Assembly (NCBI GenBank): GCA_029781595.1
Contig: JAKOWJ010000137.1
Coordinates: 1 to 36,134 of the forward strand
Length of the DNA: 36,134 bases
Origin: Pseudomonadota bacterium
GTDB taxonomy: Bacteria; Pseudomonadota; Gammaproteobacteria; Burkholderiales; Usitatibacteraceae
Direction: 5' to 3'
Below are positions 14,825-22,690 of the stretch, one piece after another. The notes beneath the pieces are model-generated. The model saw only the letters and a list, made by a program, of their open reading frames with translations. It did no database searches and was not told where the DNA came from. Within the stretch, counting starts at the first letter, position 1. Each line of letters begins with the position of its first letter. The translations under genes and the position numbers were made by a program.

Positions 14825-16585
14825 ATGGCCGCCCACCTCGCCGACCCCGAGCGCAACCCCTCGTTCACGCGGGCGCTCTTCCAGGGCGAGATCCGCGAGG
14901 ACCTCGTCTTCCCGTTCCCGGAGCTCTCCGCCGACGACCGCGAGAACCTCAACGCGATCCTGGGCTCCTTCGGCCACTGGGCCGCGGCCACCGTGGACCC
15001 GGCGCGGCTGGACCGCGAGGGGCGCTTCCCCGACGAGGTGCGCGCCGGCATGGCGGAGCTGGGCATGATGGGCATCAACATCGCCGAGGAATACGGCGGG
15101 TTCGGGGCCTCGGCCCTGCTCTTCTCGCGCGTGTTCGGGGAGGTGGGCACGGTGGACGCCGCGCTGGCCGTGTACTTCGGCGCGCACCAGTCCATCGGCT
15201 GCAAGGGCATCACGCTCTTCGGCAGCGAGGAGCAGAAGAAGCGCTGGCTGCCCGCCTGCGCCTCGGGCGAGTGCATCGCCGCCTTCTGCCTCACCGAATC
15301 GGGTTCGGGCTCGGACGCGCAGGCCATGCGCACGACGGCCGTGCCCAGCGAGGACGGCACGCACTACGTGCTGGACGGCGAGAAGATCTGGATCTCCAAC
15401 GCCGGCTACGCGGGGCTCTTCACGGTGTTCGCGAAGGTGCCCGTCACCGTCGAGGGCAAGGCGAAGCAGCGCGTGACGGCCTTCCTGGTGGACGCGCACG
15501 CGCCCGGCGTGCGGCTGGGCCACGCCGAGGAGAAGATGGGCATCAAGGCGAGCGACACGCGCACGGTCTCCTTCGAGAAGGTGCGCGTGCCCGTCGCCGA
15601 CCGCCTGGGCGAGGTGGGCCAGGGCTTCCACATCGCCCTCGAGATCCTCAACTCGGGGCGCCTGGGCCTCGCGGCGGGCTCGGCGCGCGCCACGCGCAAG
15701 GTGCTGGGGCTCGCGCTCGCCTACGCGAAGGAACGCCGCCAGTTCGGCCGGCCCATCGGCGAGTTCGAGATCCTGCAGCGCAAGTTCGCGCAGGCCGCGG
15801 CCGACTGCTACGCCGCCGACGCCGGGTGGATGTGCTGCGCGGCGATGGTGGACCGCGGCGGCGTCGACTTCTCGCTCGAGACGGCCGCCTGCAAGGTCTT
15901 CGCTTCCGAGCTGGCCTTCCGCGCCGCGGTGGACGCGCAGCAGGTGGCCGGGGGCCTGGGCTACTCGAAGGAATATCCCTACGAGCGGGCCGTGCGCGAC
16001 GCGCGGATCATGCTCATCTTCGAGGGCACCAACGAGATCCTGCGCGCGCTCATCGCGCTCTCGGGCCTGCAGCAGCCCGGCGAGCACCTGAAGGAGCTGG
16101 GGCGCGCCTTCCGCGACCCGCTGCGCGCGCTGGGCGCCATCGGCACCTTCATCGGCGGGCGCGTGAAGCGCGAGCTGGGCGGGTGCGCGTTCACGAAGGT
16201 GCACGCGGCCCTGCAGGAGGAGGCGCAGCTCGTGTGCCGGTCGACGCGCGACCTCGCTTCCGCGGTGGAGAAGCTTCTCCTCACCCACGGCCGCGAGGTG
16301 ATCGAGCGACAGTTCCACCAGGAGCGCCTCGCCAACGCGGCCATCGACCTCTTCCTCTCGACGGCCACGCTCTCGCGCGCCACGGCCGCCATCGAGCGTG
16401 CCGGCAGCCCCGAAGCCGCGGCAGCCGACGTCGACAACGCGCGCATCTTCGTCTCCACCGCCATGCGCCGCACGCGCCGCGCCCTGCGCGCGCTGGAGGC
16501 CAACCAGGACGCGCGCCTGAAGGCCATCGCCACGCGCGCCCTCGAAAGCGGCGATCTCACCGTCCCCACCCCCACCGACCTCTGA
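14825..16585 (+). CDS. Acyl-CoA dehydrogenase with C-terminal extension (VLCAD/ACAD9-like)
   Basis: A 586-residue flavoenzyme, longer than the usual ~380 because of a C-terminal extension (about 420-586) like those of VLCAD and ACAD9. It oxidises acyl-CoA to trans-2-enoyl-CoA, passing electrons from FAD to an electron-transfer flavoprotein. Both family signatures are seen: CLTESGSGSDA (155-165) and QVAGGLGYSKEYPYERAVRDA (373-393). The catalytic base is Glu400 in IFEGTNEIL. RQFGRPIGEFEILQRK (305-320) is the FAD/tetramer segment. The start is ATG 14825, 11 bases after the OmpA-like stop, with GAGAGGAGA upstream. No ETF or enoyl-CoA hydratase gene lies next to it. The extension suggests long-chain substrates and perhaps membrane association, an inference from the VLCAD group. 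A double hairpin repeat begins 2 bases after the stop and likely ends its transcript. Confidence 0.93.
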   Translation: MAAHLADPERNPSFTRALFQGEIREDLVFPFPELSADDRENLNAILGSFGHWAAATVDPARLDREGRFPDEVRAGMAELGMMGINIAEEYGGFGASALLFSRVFGEVGTVDAALAVYFGAHQSIGCKGITLFGSEEQKKRWLPACASGECIAAFCLTESGSGSDAQAMRTTAVPSEDGTHYVLDGEKIWISNAGYAGLFTVFAKVPVTVEGKAKQRVTAFLVDAHAPGVRLGHAEEKMGIKASDTRTVSFEKVRVPVADRLGEVGQGFHIALEILNSGRLGLAAGSARATRKVLGLALAYAKERRQFGRPIGEFEILQRKFAQAAADCYAADAGWMCCAAMVDRGGVDFSLETAACKVFASELAFRAAVDAQQVAGGLGYSKEYPYERAVRDARIMLIFEGTNEILRALIALSGLQQPGEHLKELGRAFRDPLRALGAIGTFIGGRVKRELGGCAFTKVHAALQEEAQLVCRSTRDLASAVEKLLLTHGREVIERQFHQERLANAAIDLFLSTATLSRATAAIERAGSPEAAAADVDNARIFVSTAMRRTRRALRALEANQDARLKAIATRALESGDLTVPTPTDL

Positions 16586-16586
16586 C

Positions 16587-16644
16587 GAAAATCGGGGACG
16601 TTCCCCGATTTCCGGAAACCGGGGAACGTCCCCGGTTTTTCGCG
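16587..16644. repeat. REP-like double-hairpin repeat, copy A (also a likely terminator)
   Basis: A 58-bp element with two adjacent hairpins: arms AATCGGGGA/TCCCCGATT with a CGT loop, and AACCGGGGA/TCCCCGGTT with an ACG loop, joined by the palindrome TTTCCGGAAA. The two hairpins are near reverse complements, so the whole element also folds as one long stem. The second is followed by T5, as in an intrinsic terminator. Copy B at 17484-17540 is identical except for one T. The structure resembles REP/BIME elements spread by RAYT transposases. Confidence 0.85.
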
Positions 16645-16660
16645 GAGCGGACGCGACGGG

Positions 16661-16701
16661 AAATCGGGGAACGTCCCCGACTTTCCGTCCCCGATTTTCG
16701 G
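16661..16701. repeat. Partial, rearranged copy of the REP-like repeat
   Basis: A third related element 16 bases after copy A. It contains TCGGGGA-ACG-TCCCCGA and then a second TCCCCGATTTTCGG half without its left arm. It looks like a decayed or truncated unit and ends 4 bases before the stop of the gene at 16706, so it may also terminate that gene on the minus strand. Confidence 0.7.
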
Positions 16702-16705
16702 CCGG

Positions 16706-17353
16706 TCAGGCGCGGCGGCGCGAGAACCAGGCGCCCGCGGCGAGGACCGCGAGGGCGAGGACGGCCAGCGGCGCCGGGCCCAGCGCCGGGATCTGCCCGG
16801 CCAGCGCGACGTAGGCCACCACGCCGTGCCACGCACGCGGCGAGAGGGAGCCGTCGAACGGCGCCTGCGGGTCGCCCCCGCAGCTGCTCGATCCGCCGAA
16901 GAGCCGCAGCAGCGGATCCTCCACGGTGACGTTCGTGCCCACGCGGTAGCGCGTGGCGAGCACCGTGCTCGAGTTGCCGCCCGAGTAGACGAGGAAGCCG
17001 TAGGTCTGCCCCGCCGGGACGACGAGGCCGCCCACGTCCAGCGGGAAGAGCACCTGGCTCACGCCCGCGCCGCCGGCGATCGTCTGCGAGCCGAGCAGGT
17101 GCCAGAGCGACGGGTCGTTCTCGAAACCCTGGTAGGTGCCGGCCTTGTAGTACACGCGCACGTTGGCGGTGCCCACGAGATTGGTCTGGAAGCCCGTGAT
17201 GCGCAGGTCCGCCACCTTGGCCGTGAGGTCGAAGAAGGCGCCCTCGCAGCCGCCGTCCGTGACCACGCCGGTGGCGAGGGTCGCGGCGGGCAGCGGGGAC
17301 GGGAACAACGCGACGGCGCCCGCGACGGCCAGGGCGCGCAGGAAGGGTCTCAT
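16706..17353 (-). CDS. Secreted protein with IPTL-CTERM-like C-terminal sorting signal
   Basis: A 215-residue protein from ATG 17353. It has an N-terminal signal peptide (hydrophobic 7-20, cleavage near LPAA) and a C-terminal tripartite tail: IPALGPAPL, a hydrophobic helix, then FSRRRA. That matches the IPTL-CTERM pattern (a variant of PEP-CTERM) recognised by an exosortase-type protease. The mature part has DLRITGFQTNLVG, YYKAGTYQGFEND and FLVYSGGN segments and two or three Cys (GGCEGAFF, SSSCGGD); it reads as a beta-sandwich, similar to proteins often found with such tails. It may be a surface or matrix protein. The gene is bracketed on both sides by the double-hairpin repeats. An in-frame GTG at 17419 would add 22 Arg-rich residues before the signal peptide, so I reject it. 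Confidence 0.75.
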   Translation of the reverse strand: MRPFLRALAVAGAVALFPSPLPAATLATGVVTDGGCEGAFFDLTAKVADLRITGFQTNLVGTANVRVYYKAGTYQGFENDPSLWHLLGSQTIAGGAGVSQVLFPLDVGGLVVPAGQTYGFLVYSGGNSSTVLATRYRVGTNVTVEDPLLRLFGGSSSCGGDPQAPFDGSLSPRAWHGVVAYVALAGQIPALGPAPLAVLALAVLAAGAWFSRRRA

Positions 17354-17483
17354 GGGGATTCCCGGGGGAGCGTGAAGGAGGGCGCGCCCCGCCCGTGCGC
17401 GGCGGGACGACCTCTTCACGCTACCGGGCGCCGCGCCCGGCGATGTTGACCCCGCTCAGGAAGTCCGCCGGTAAAAATCGCGT

Positions 17484-17540
17484 GAAAATCGGGGACGTTC
17501 CCCGATTTCCGGAAACCGGGGAACGTCCCCGGTTTTCGCG
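17484..17540. repeat. REP-like double-hairpin repeat, copy B
   Basis: A 57-bp element matching copy A (16587-16644) base for base apart from T4 instead of T5 near the right end. It lies between the start of the IPTL-CTERM-like gene (17353) and the stop of the TPR gene (17554), so it can act as a terminator for the latter on the minus strand. Near-perfect identity of two copies 900 bases apart points to recent copying or strong conservation. Confidence 0.85.
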
Positions 17541-17553
17541 ATTTTCCCGGTGG

Positions 17554-18045
17554 TCAGTAGGTGCGGGCGCCGGTGCGAAGGCTGGTGCGCCAGGGGCTCC
17601 ACTCGGCGATGGCGCGGCGCAGCGCGTCGCGCTCCGGGCAGCGCGCGTCGCACGCGGCCTCGAGCCGGGCGAGGTGCTCGCGCGCCTTGTCCACCTGCCC
17701 CAGGAAGAGGTAGGCGCGGCCCATGTACTCCAGCGCGCCGAGGTGGCTGGGGTCCAGCGCCAGGGCGCGCTCGTAGAAGGCGAGCGAGGCGAACACCTCC
17801 CCGCTCTCCCGGTGCGCGAAGCCCAGCAGGTTCTGCACGTCAGCGTTCTGCGGGTCCAGGGCCTCGGCCCGGCGCAGGGTGGCGATGGCGCCGGCGTAGT
17901 CGCGCCGGTCGACCTGGCGGCGCGCGGCGCGGTATTCGTCGCGCGCGGCCGAGATCGAGCCCATTTCCGACTCGGTGGGCGCGGCGCTGGCGACGCCGGC
18001 GGCGAGCGCCAGCGCGACGGTCGCGGTTGCCAGGGGAAGTCTCAT
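17554..18045 (-). CDS. Secreted TPR-repeat protein
   Basis: A 163-residue protein from ATG 18045, with GAGGAGG 8 bases upstream on its strand. A signal peptide ends at about residue 22 (GVASAAPT). It has about three TPR units: DYAGAIATLRRAEALDPQNADVQNLLG, GEVFASLAFYERALALDPSHLGALEYMG and GQVDKAREHLARLEAAC, with the Ala/Leu/Pro positions of the consensus. TPR proteins of this size work as adaptors in the periplasm or outer membrane. Two Cys (AACDARCPE) near the end could pair. It lies downstream of, and in the same direction as, the multihaem cytochrome gene, but a strong hairpin at 18131-18164 separates them. Confidence 0.82.
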   Translation of the reverse strand: MRLPLATATVALALAAGVASAAPTESEMGSISAARDEYRAARRQVDRRDYAGAIATLRRAEALDPQNADVQNLLGFAHRESGEVFASLAFYERALALDPSHLGALEYMGRAYLFLGQVDKAREHLARLEAACDARCPERDALRRAIAEWSPWRTSLRTGARTY

Positions 18046-18130
18046 CGGTCGGGCCTCCTCGGGTGGACCGGCAAGGGTAGCAACGCACCGGGCCGCGGTC
18101 CACCGGCCCGAGGTCCCATGCCCGCTGCCC

Positions 18131-18164
18131 GCCGGGCGCCCCCCGGTGAAGGAAGGCGCCCGGC
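18131..18164 (-). terminator. Strong hairpin after the multihaem cytochrome gene
   Basis: GCCGGGCGCC (18131-18140) and GGCGCCCGGC (18155-18164) are perfect 10-bp arms with a 14-base loop, starting 5 bases beyond the cytochrome stop on the minus strand. There is no U-run, so it may act as a pause/terminator with Rho or as a 3' stabiliser. Confidence 0.5.
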
Positions 18165-18169
18165 CCCGG

Positions 18170-20374
18170 CTACGGGTTGGGCCCGCGGTGGCAGTCGTAG
18201 CAGCCGACGGCCTGGCCCGCGGTGAAGCTGCGCGTGCCGCCCTCGACGGAGAAGCTCTTCGCGACCTTCACCTGCGAGAGCGGGCTGCCGCGGTAGTCCG
18301 CGCCGTGGCAGTACGCGCACGCCGCCGTGTTGCGCTCGGCGCGGTCGCCGTGCGAGCGCACCCAGCTGCTGCCGATCGGGTGCATGCCGTGCGGGCCGCC
18401 GTCGGTCGTGGAGGGCACGGAGGCGTGGCAGACGGAGCACTCGCGCAGCGTCCCGGCGTAGCCCTGCAGCGCGATGCTCTGCAGGTTGTCGTTCAGGTGC
18501 GAGCTGGGGTACACCGCGTGCGTGGCGCCGTGGCAGGCCTCGCACTGCAGGCCGCCGTGACCCGTGCTGAAGCGGTAGAGGCTGAAGCCCGCGGCGGGCG
18601 CGTCGGCCGTGGTGGCGAAGCGCTTGTCGGCCGGGCGCACCAGGTTGCCGGCGGCGTCCACCGCGCTCGTCGTGCGCTTGCCGTCGAAGTGGCAGGCCTG
18701 GCAGTTGGGCTCGTCGAGCCAGCCGGCGCGCGAGGGGTCGCCCACCTTGGCCATGTTGCCGTGGCAGCTCTGGCAGCCCATCGTCGCGTTGCCGTTCGCG
18801 TCCACCGCGTTGCCCATCGCGCCGCGCAGGCACTTGGTCTGCGAGCCGGGGTGGCAGAGGTAGCAGGCGCTGCGGTTGTCGGTGGCGTCGAGCTTGAGCG
18901 AGGTGGCCGGATCGGCCACCTGCCCGTGCTTCGAGTGCAGCGCGCTCGTGAGCGCGCTGATGCCGGCCATGCCCGTGCCCGGCAGCGCGTTGGAGCCGTG
19001 GCAGGCGGCGCACAGGGCGGGCTTGCCGGCGATGGCGGACTCGAGCAGCCCCGCGGGCAGCAGCCCCGCGGCCTCGAGCGCCGGCGCCATGCGCGGGTGG
19101 CCGGCCATCTTCTCGTCGTGCAGGCGCAGGATGTTCTTCTTCCAGTCCACCTCGGCGTCGGGGTCGTTCACCCAGCCGGCGGCCGGCCGTGCCGCCAGGC
19201 GCGCCGCGTTGGTCTCGGAAGCCGGGCGCGAGGCGTGGCAGGCCACGCAGGTCATCTCGTCGCTCACCGGCAGCACCGTCGTGGTGGTGGCGAGCACCTT
19301 GTCGTTGCCGTCGCGCGCGGTGACCTTCACCGTCGGGTAGTAGTTCTTCGCGCCGGCGTCGTCGTACGGGGTGATGGGAATGCCGGAGGCCTCGAACCAG
19401 CCGTTGGCGGCGTCGAAGGCCATGGGCGCGGCCTTGAGGGACGGCGTGGGGTTGCCCGTGAGGCCCACGTCGGGCGCGGGCGAGGCGCCGTAGATCGTGC
19501 CCACCCAGGTCCAGAAGTTGGTCTTGGTGCTGCTGCGCGTGTTGAGCGAGCCCGCGGGGTCGGCCACGGCCTCGTAGGTGAGGCGCACGCCCTGCGTGAC
19601 GACCTTGCCGGTGGAGGCGTTGACGAGCTGCGCGTGCAGGTTGTTGAACGGCGGCAGGATCGAGAAGATTGAGTAGTCCTTGCCGTCCACGCAGTGCATG
19701 CCCAGGTCGTTCCACGCCATGAGCACGTAGGTGCCCGGGGGCGCGGAGGTGCCGCCCACCATCAGGTTCACGGGCACGGGCACGGAAGTGCGGCTGTCGC
19801 GCACGGTCACCACCGTGCTGCCGGCGGCCAGCGCCGTGACGGAGACCGTGCTGCCGCTCACCGAGAGGCGCACCAGGGCCGGGTTGGAGGCGCTCGCGCT
19901 CACGGATCCGGAGGCGTTGCTCGCGCGGATCGTGGCGCTGGCGCCCACGGTGAGCGCGAGGCTGCCGGGCGAGACGCTCAGGCCGCTGCCGGATCCGGAT
20001 CCGGAGCCCGAGCCGCCGGAGGTCACCTTCACCGAAAGGCTCACGCGCCGCTCGCGCGAGTCGCGCACGGTGATCGTGGTGCTGCCGATGCCGCGCCCGT
20101 ACACGCGCAGCGTCGCGCCGTTCTCGCTTCGCGAGACCGTCACGGTGGCCACGCGCGTGTCGCGCGACTCGGCCTGCACCTCGCCGCTCGAGCCACTCAC
20201 GCGCACCGAGGAGTACGAACCGGCCGTCAGCGTGAGGCTGGCCGGGCTGAGCGAGAGGGCCGCGAAGGCCGGGGCCGCCACGAAGAGGAGCAGGCAGGCG
20301 AGCCAGGCGTGCAGGCGCCAGGGGTGGCGCGGCCCGGGAAGCAGGGCGGGCGCGGCGGAAGCGAGGGCGTTCAT
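18170..20374 (-). CDS. Secreted nine-haem c-type cytochrome with two N-terminal Ig-like (BIG2) domains
   Basis: A 734-residue protein from ATG 20374 with a long n-region and a signal peptide ending AFA at about residue 38. Two bacterial Ig-like domains follow (LSLSPASLTLTAGSYSSVRV and LSVSPGSLALTVGASATIRA begin them), joined by a Gly-Ser repeat linker. From about residue 215 (MAWNDLGMHCVDG, a conserved start in this family) the cytochrome part runs to the end. It holds nine CxxCH haem sites: CVACH, CAACH, CYLCH, CQSCH, CQACH, CEACH, CSVCH, CAYCH and CYDCH. Haem is attached in the periplasm by the Ccm/Ccs system. The family and the Ig domains suggest an extracellular or cell-surface electron-transfer protein, as in metal-reducing or oxidising bacteria; donor and acceptor are unknown. 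No porin-cytochrome partner is near. A sigma-54-type promoter candidate lies upstream. Confidence 0.9.
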   Translation of the reverse strand: MNALASAAPALLPGPRHPWRLHAWLACLLLFVAAPAFAALSLSPASLTLTAGSYSSVRVSGSSGEVQAESRDTRVATVTVSRSENGATLRVYGRGIGSTTITVRDSRERRVSLSVKVTSGGSGSGSGSGSGLSVSPGSLALTVGASATIRASNASGSVSASASNPALVRLSVSGSTVSVTALAAGSTVVTVRDSRTSVPVPVNLMVGGTSAPPGTYVLMAWNDLGMHCVDGKDYSIFSILPPFNNLHAQLVNASTGKVVTQGVRLTYEAVADPAGSLNTRSSTKTNFWTWVGTIYGASPAPDVGLTGNPTPSLKAAPMAFDAANGWFEASGIPITPYDDAGAKNYYPTVKVTARDGNDKVLATTTTVLPVSDEMTCVACHASRPASETNAARLAARPAAGWVNDPDAEVDWKKNILRLHDEKMAGHPRMAPALEAAGLLPAGLLESAIAGKPALCAACHGSNALPGTGMAGISALTSALHSKHGQVADPATSLKLDATDNRSACYLCHPGSQTKCLRGAMGNAVDANGNATMGCQSCHGNMAKVGDPSRAGWLDEPNCQACHFDGKRTTSAVDAAGNLVRPADKRFATTADAPAAGFSLYRFSTGHGGLQCEACHGATHAVYPSSHLNDNLQSIALQGYAGTLRECSVCHASVPSTTDGGPHGMHPIGSSWVRSHGDRAERNTAACAYCHGADYRGSPLSQVKVAKSFSVEGGTRSFTAGQAVGCYDCHRGPNP

Positions 20375-20417
20375 GGCAGGTGTCCGAGTCGGTACCGGGA
20401 GCGGTCCGCGCGCTGTC

Positions 20418-20433
20418 GCACGAGGCGTGCCAA
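20418..20433 (-). promoter_or_regulatory. Candidate sigma-54 (-24/-12) promoter for the multihaem cytochrome
   Basis: On the minus strand TTGGCACGCCTCGTGC runs from 20433 to 20418. It has the full TTGGCACG -24 element and GTGC for the -12 TTGC, with the required GG-N10-GC spacing. Transcription would start about 30 bases before the ATG at 20374. The base after the -24 box and the one after GC differ from consensus. Confidence 0.5.
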
Positions 20434-20617
20434 CACGGAATCGCCTTCCGATCAGGCACTTGCCGCGGCGATGCCCCCGGGGGCGTCGGGCTGGCGGGAC
20501 AGGGGGAATACCCCTGCTGCCTTAAAGGCCTGATTGCGCTGGGGGAATGTTGTCGCCGTCCGGCGACGGCCGGGCGGCGGGGGCCGCCTTTCCTGGGGAA
20601 GCCGCCGGCGCGACGCG

Positions 20618-22690
20618 TCAGCGCCGGCGTTTTGGGGGATTTTTTCCCGCGGGGGTATGCGCCCGCGCGCGGGCCGCGAGGGCCAGGCGCTTCACCCGCC
20701 GGATGTCGGCCGCCGAGAACGGCCCGTTCACCCCGGAGATGGCCGCCAGGCGCATGCCGTGCTTCAGCCCCAGGCGGTAGATCTCGCGCACCTTCTCCCA
20801 CTCGATGGCGCGGCCCACGGTGAAGTTCTCGAAGCGGCCCTCGAGCGCGAGCACGATGGTCTCCGCGAGGCACGCGTAGGCCACGTTGGGCGGCAGGCCG
20901 ATGTTCTTCATCGACACCTGGCCGGGCAGGAGGATCTCGCCGGACTCGATCACCAGCACGTCCGGGCGCCTCGCGACCTCCTCCGGCGGCAGGTCCAGGG
21001 GGCGCGCCACGTCCGTGATCACGCAGCCGGGCTTCACCTTCATGATGTCCAGCACGCGCTTGCCGGCGCCGGAGGTGGCCGTGACGATCATGTCCATGCC
21101 GGCGACGAACCGGTCGGCGCGCGAGGAGAGGAAGAGCTTCGCGTCCGGCGTCTCCTTGAGGATGGAGCCCTTGAGCGACAGGAGCTTGGCCGTCTCCGGC
21201 GAGACGAGGTAGACCTCCTCGGCGACCATCGCGAGCAGCCGCGCGCACACCGAGCCGATGGAGCCCGTCGCCCCGACCACCATCGCCTTGAACGCCAGGC
21301 GCTGCCCGTCGCGCGCGGGCTTCACCAGCCCCAGCCGGCGCATCGCGTCGTGCGCGGCCCAGAGGGCCCCCGAGGCGCTGTAGCTGTTGCCCGTGGTGAT
21401 GGGCAGCGGCGCGCGCCGCGCCACCGTGAGGCCCGCGTCGCCCACCACCTTGGTGAACGCGCCCAGGCCCATGATCTGCGCGCCCAGCCTGCGCGCCAGG
21501 CGCGCGGCGTCCAGCAGCCGCCGGTAGGTGAACTCGGGGCTGTGGCTCATGATCTCGCGCGGCGTGCCGCCCACGGAGATGAGCCAGCCCTCGGCCTCCA
21601 CGCCCTGCGGCGAGCGGATTCCCGTCACGTGCGAGTAGACGAAGGGCGGCGCCCAGGCCATCGCCTTCTCCACCGCGTCCATGAGCACCGGGGGCGAGAG
21701 GCGCGAGAGCATCTCGATGGGCTTCACGTTCTTGAAGTACTCCTGCGAGAGCGGGTGGATCACGAAGGCGAAGCGGTTCACGCGCCGCTCGCCGCCCGGC
21801 CACAGCAGTCGCGGCTCGAGCTTCAGGCGCGTGATGATCTCCAGGTAGTCGTCCTCGAGGATGTCGTCGGGCTCCTTGCCGAGGGCGGCGACCACCATCG
21901 CGTCCAGCAGGCTCGGGTCGAGCACGTGGCCGAAGCGCTCGGGCGAGCCGTCCACGACGAGCGTCACGCCCTTCCTGCGGAAGTGCGCCAGGCGCTCGTC
22001 GCTCACCGTGGCGGTGACGATGGTCTTGCCGGCGAGCTCCTCCAGGCCGAAGGCGTCCAGCGCGTGCACGGGCGCGACGATCACCGTGGCCTCCTGCATC
22101 GCGCGGCGCAGCACCCAGCGCTTCCACCGGCGGGCGAGGGCGGTGTCCAGCAGCCCCTCGGGCAGGCCGTCGGCCACCACGCTCGCGCCCGCGGCGTAGA
22201 GCTCCAGGGCCTCCAGCGAGCCCAGCATCTTCGGCACGCCCAGCTGCAGCAGGGGGTCGGCGAACTCGAGGTTGGTGGTGAACTCGCCCATCGCCTGCGC
22301 GAGCTTCCACTGCGTGGCGCCGGAGAAGAACAGCACCTTGGCGTTGCTGAAGTAGCTGCCCAGGCGCGACTGCACGTGGCGGACCGCCCACTCCTGCAGG
22401 ATGTCCGCGAGGCGCCCGCCCGTGGTGACGGGCACGCGCGTGACGGCGGCCGTGAGGCGCGCGCTCTCCTTCTCCACGAAGCGGTGCGCGCCGACCGAGT
22501 AGGCGTCCTTCACCACGCCCACGCCGATGGCGTCCGCGTGGTTCTCCCAGTGCGCGAGCAGCTTCAGGGCGCGCGCCGCGCTGCCGTTGGTGCCCAGGCG
22601 GCTCACGCGCAGGCGCCGGCCCAGGAAGCCCGCCTCGAAGGCGAAATCGCGGGCGCCCGCCCCCAGGCTGATGCCCACGACGGTCTTCAT
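20618..22690 (-). CDS. Two-part protein: unknown N-terminal domain fused to an acyl-ACP-reductase (AAR)-like domain
   Basis: A 690-residue protein from ATG 22690, preceded by GGGAGGG. Residues ~306-652 align along the length of cyanobacterial acyl-ACP reductase: FAFVIHPLSQEYFKNV (AAR FGLIGHLTSLEQARDV), MGLGAFTKVV, ITTGNSYSA, the Rossmann motif VVGATGSIGS (471-480), and CLAETIVLALEGRFENFTVGR (607-627; AAR [21 protein letters not shown]). AAR reduces fatty acyl-ACP or acyl-CoA to fatty aldehyde with NADPH. The AAR nucleophile Cys294 (GGVVEHCFD) falls in IESGEILLPGQV, where the aligned residue is Pro589, so the standard thioester chemistry may be lost or use another residue. Residues 1-305 have no Cys and I do not recognise them; they look alpha/beta. 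The C-terminus is Lys/Arg-rich. The divergent alcohol dehydrogenase gene suggests a fatty aldehyde/alcohol role. Confidence 0.75.
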   Translation of the reverse strand: MKTVVGISLGAGARDFAFEAGFLGRRLRVSRLGTNGSAARALKLLAHWENHADAIGVGVVKDAYSVGAHRFVEKESARLTAAVTRVPVTTGGRLADILQEWAVRHVQSRLGSYFSNAKVLFFSGATQWKLAQAMGEFTTNLEFADPLLQLGVPKMLGSLEALELYAAGASVVADGLPEGLLDTALARRWKRWVLRRAMQEATVIVAPVHALDAFGLEELAGKTIVTATVSDERLAHFRRKGVTLVVDGSPERFGHVLDPSLLDAMVVAALGKEPDDILEDDYLEIITRLKLEPRLLWPGGERRVNRFAFVIHPLSQEYFKNVKPIEMLSRLSPPVLMDAVEKAMAWAPPFVYSHVTGIRSPQGVEAEGWLISVGGTPREIMSHSPEFTYRRLLDAARLARRLGAQIMGLGAFTKVVGDAGLTVARRAPLPITTGNSYSASGALWAAHDAMRRLGLVKPARDGQRLAFKAMVVGATGSIGSVCARLLAMVAEEVYLVSPETAKLLSLKGSILKETPDAKLFLSSRADRFVAGMDMIVTATSGAGKRVLDIMKVKPGCVITDVARPLDLPPEEVARRPDVLVIESGEILLPGQVSMKNIGLPPNVAYACLAETIVLALEGRFENFTVGRAIEWEKVREIYRLGLKHGMRLAAISGVNGPFSAADIRRVKRLALAARARAHTPAGKNPPKRRR

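Noticed and set aside
17445-17458. TTGACCCCGCTCAG as a third FNR-type box
   Set aside because: The right half-site ends TCAG, not TCAA, so the palindrome is broken, and it lies next to a gene with no link to oxygen response.
19985-20030. Short tandem repeat with GGATCCGGATCCGG as a regulatory or phase-variable repeat
   Set aside because: It encodes the in-frame Gly-Ser linker of the cytochrome; unit changes would stay in frame in steps of 6 and there is no sign of slippage.
20603-20629. CGCCGGCGC/GCGCCGGCG hairpin followed by TTTT as a terminator
   Set aside because: It would act on the plus strand, where no gene ends; on the minus strand it overlaps the last codons and the stop of the AAR-like gene and no U-run follows.
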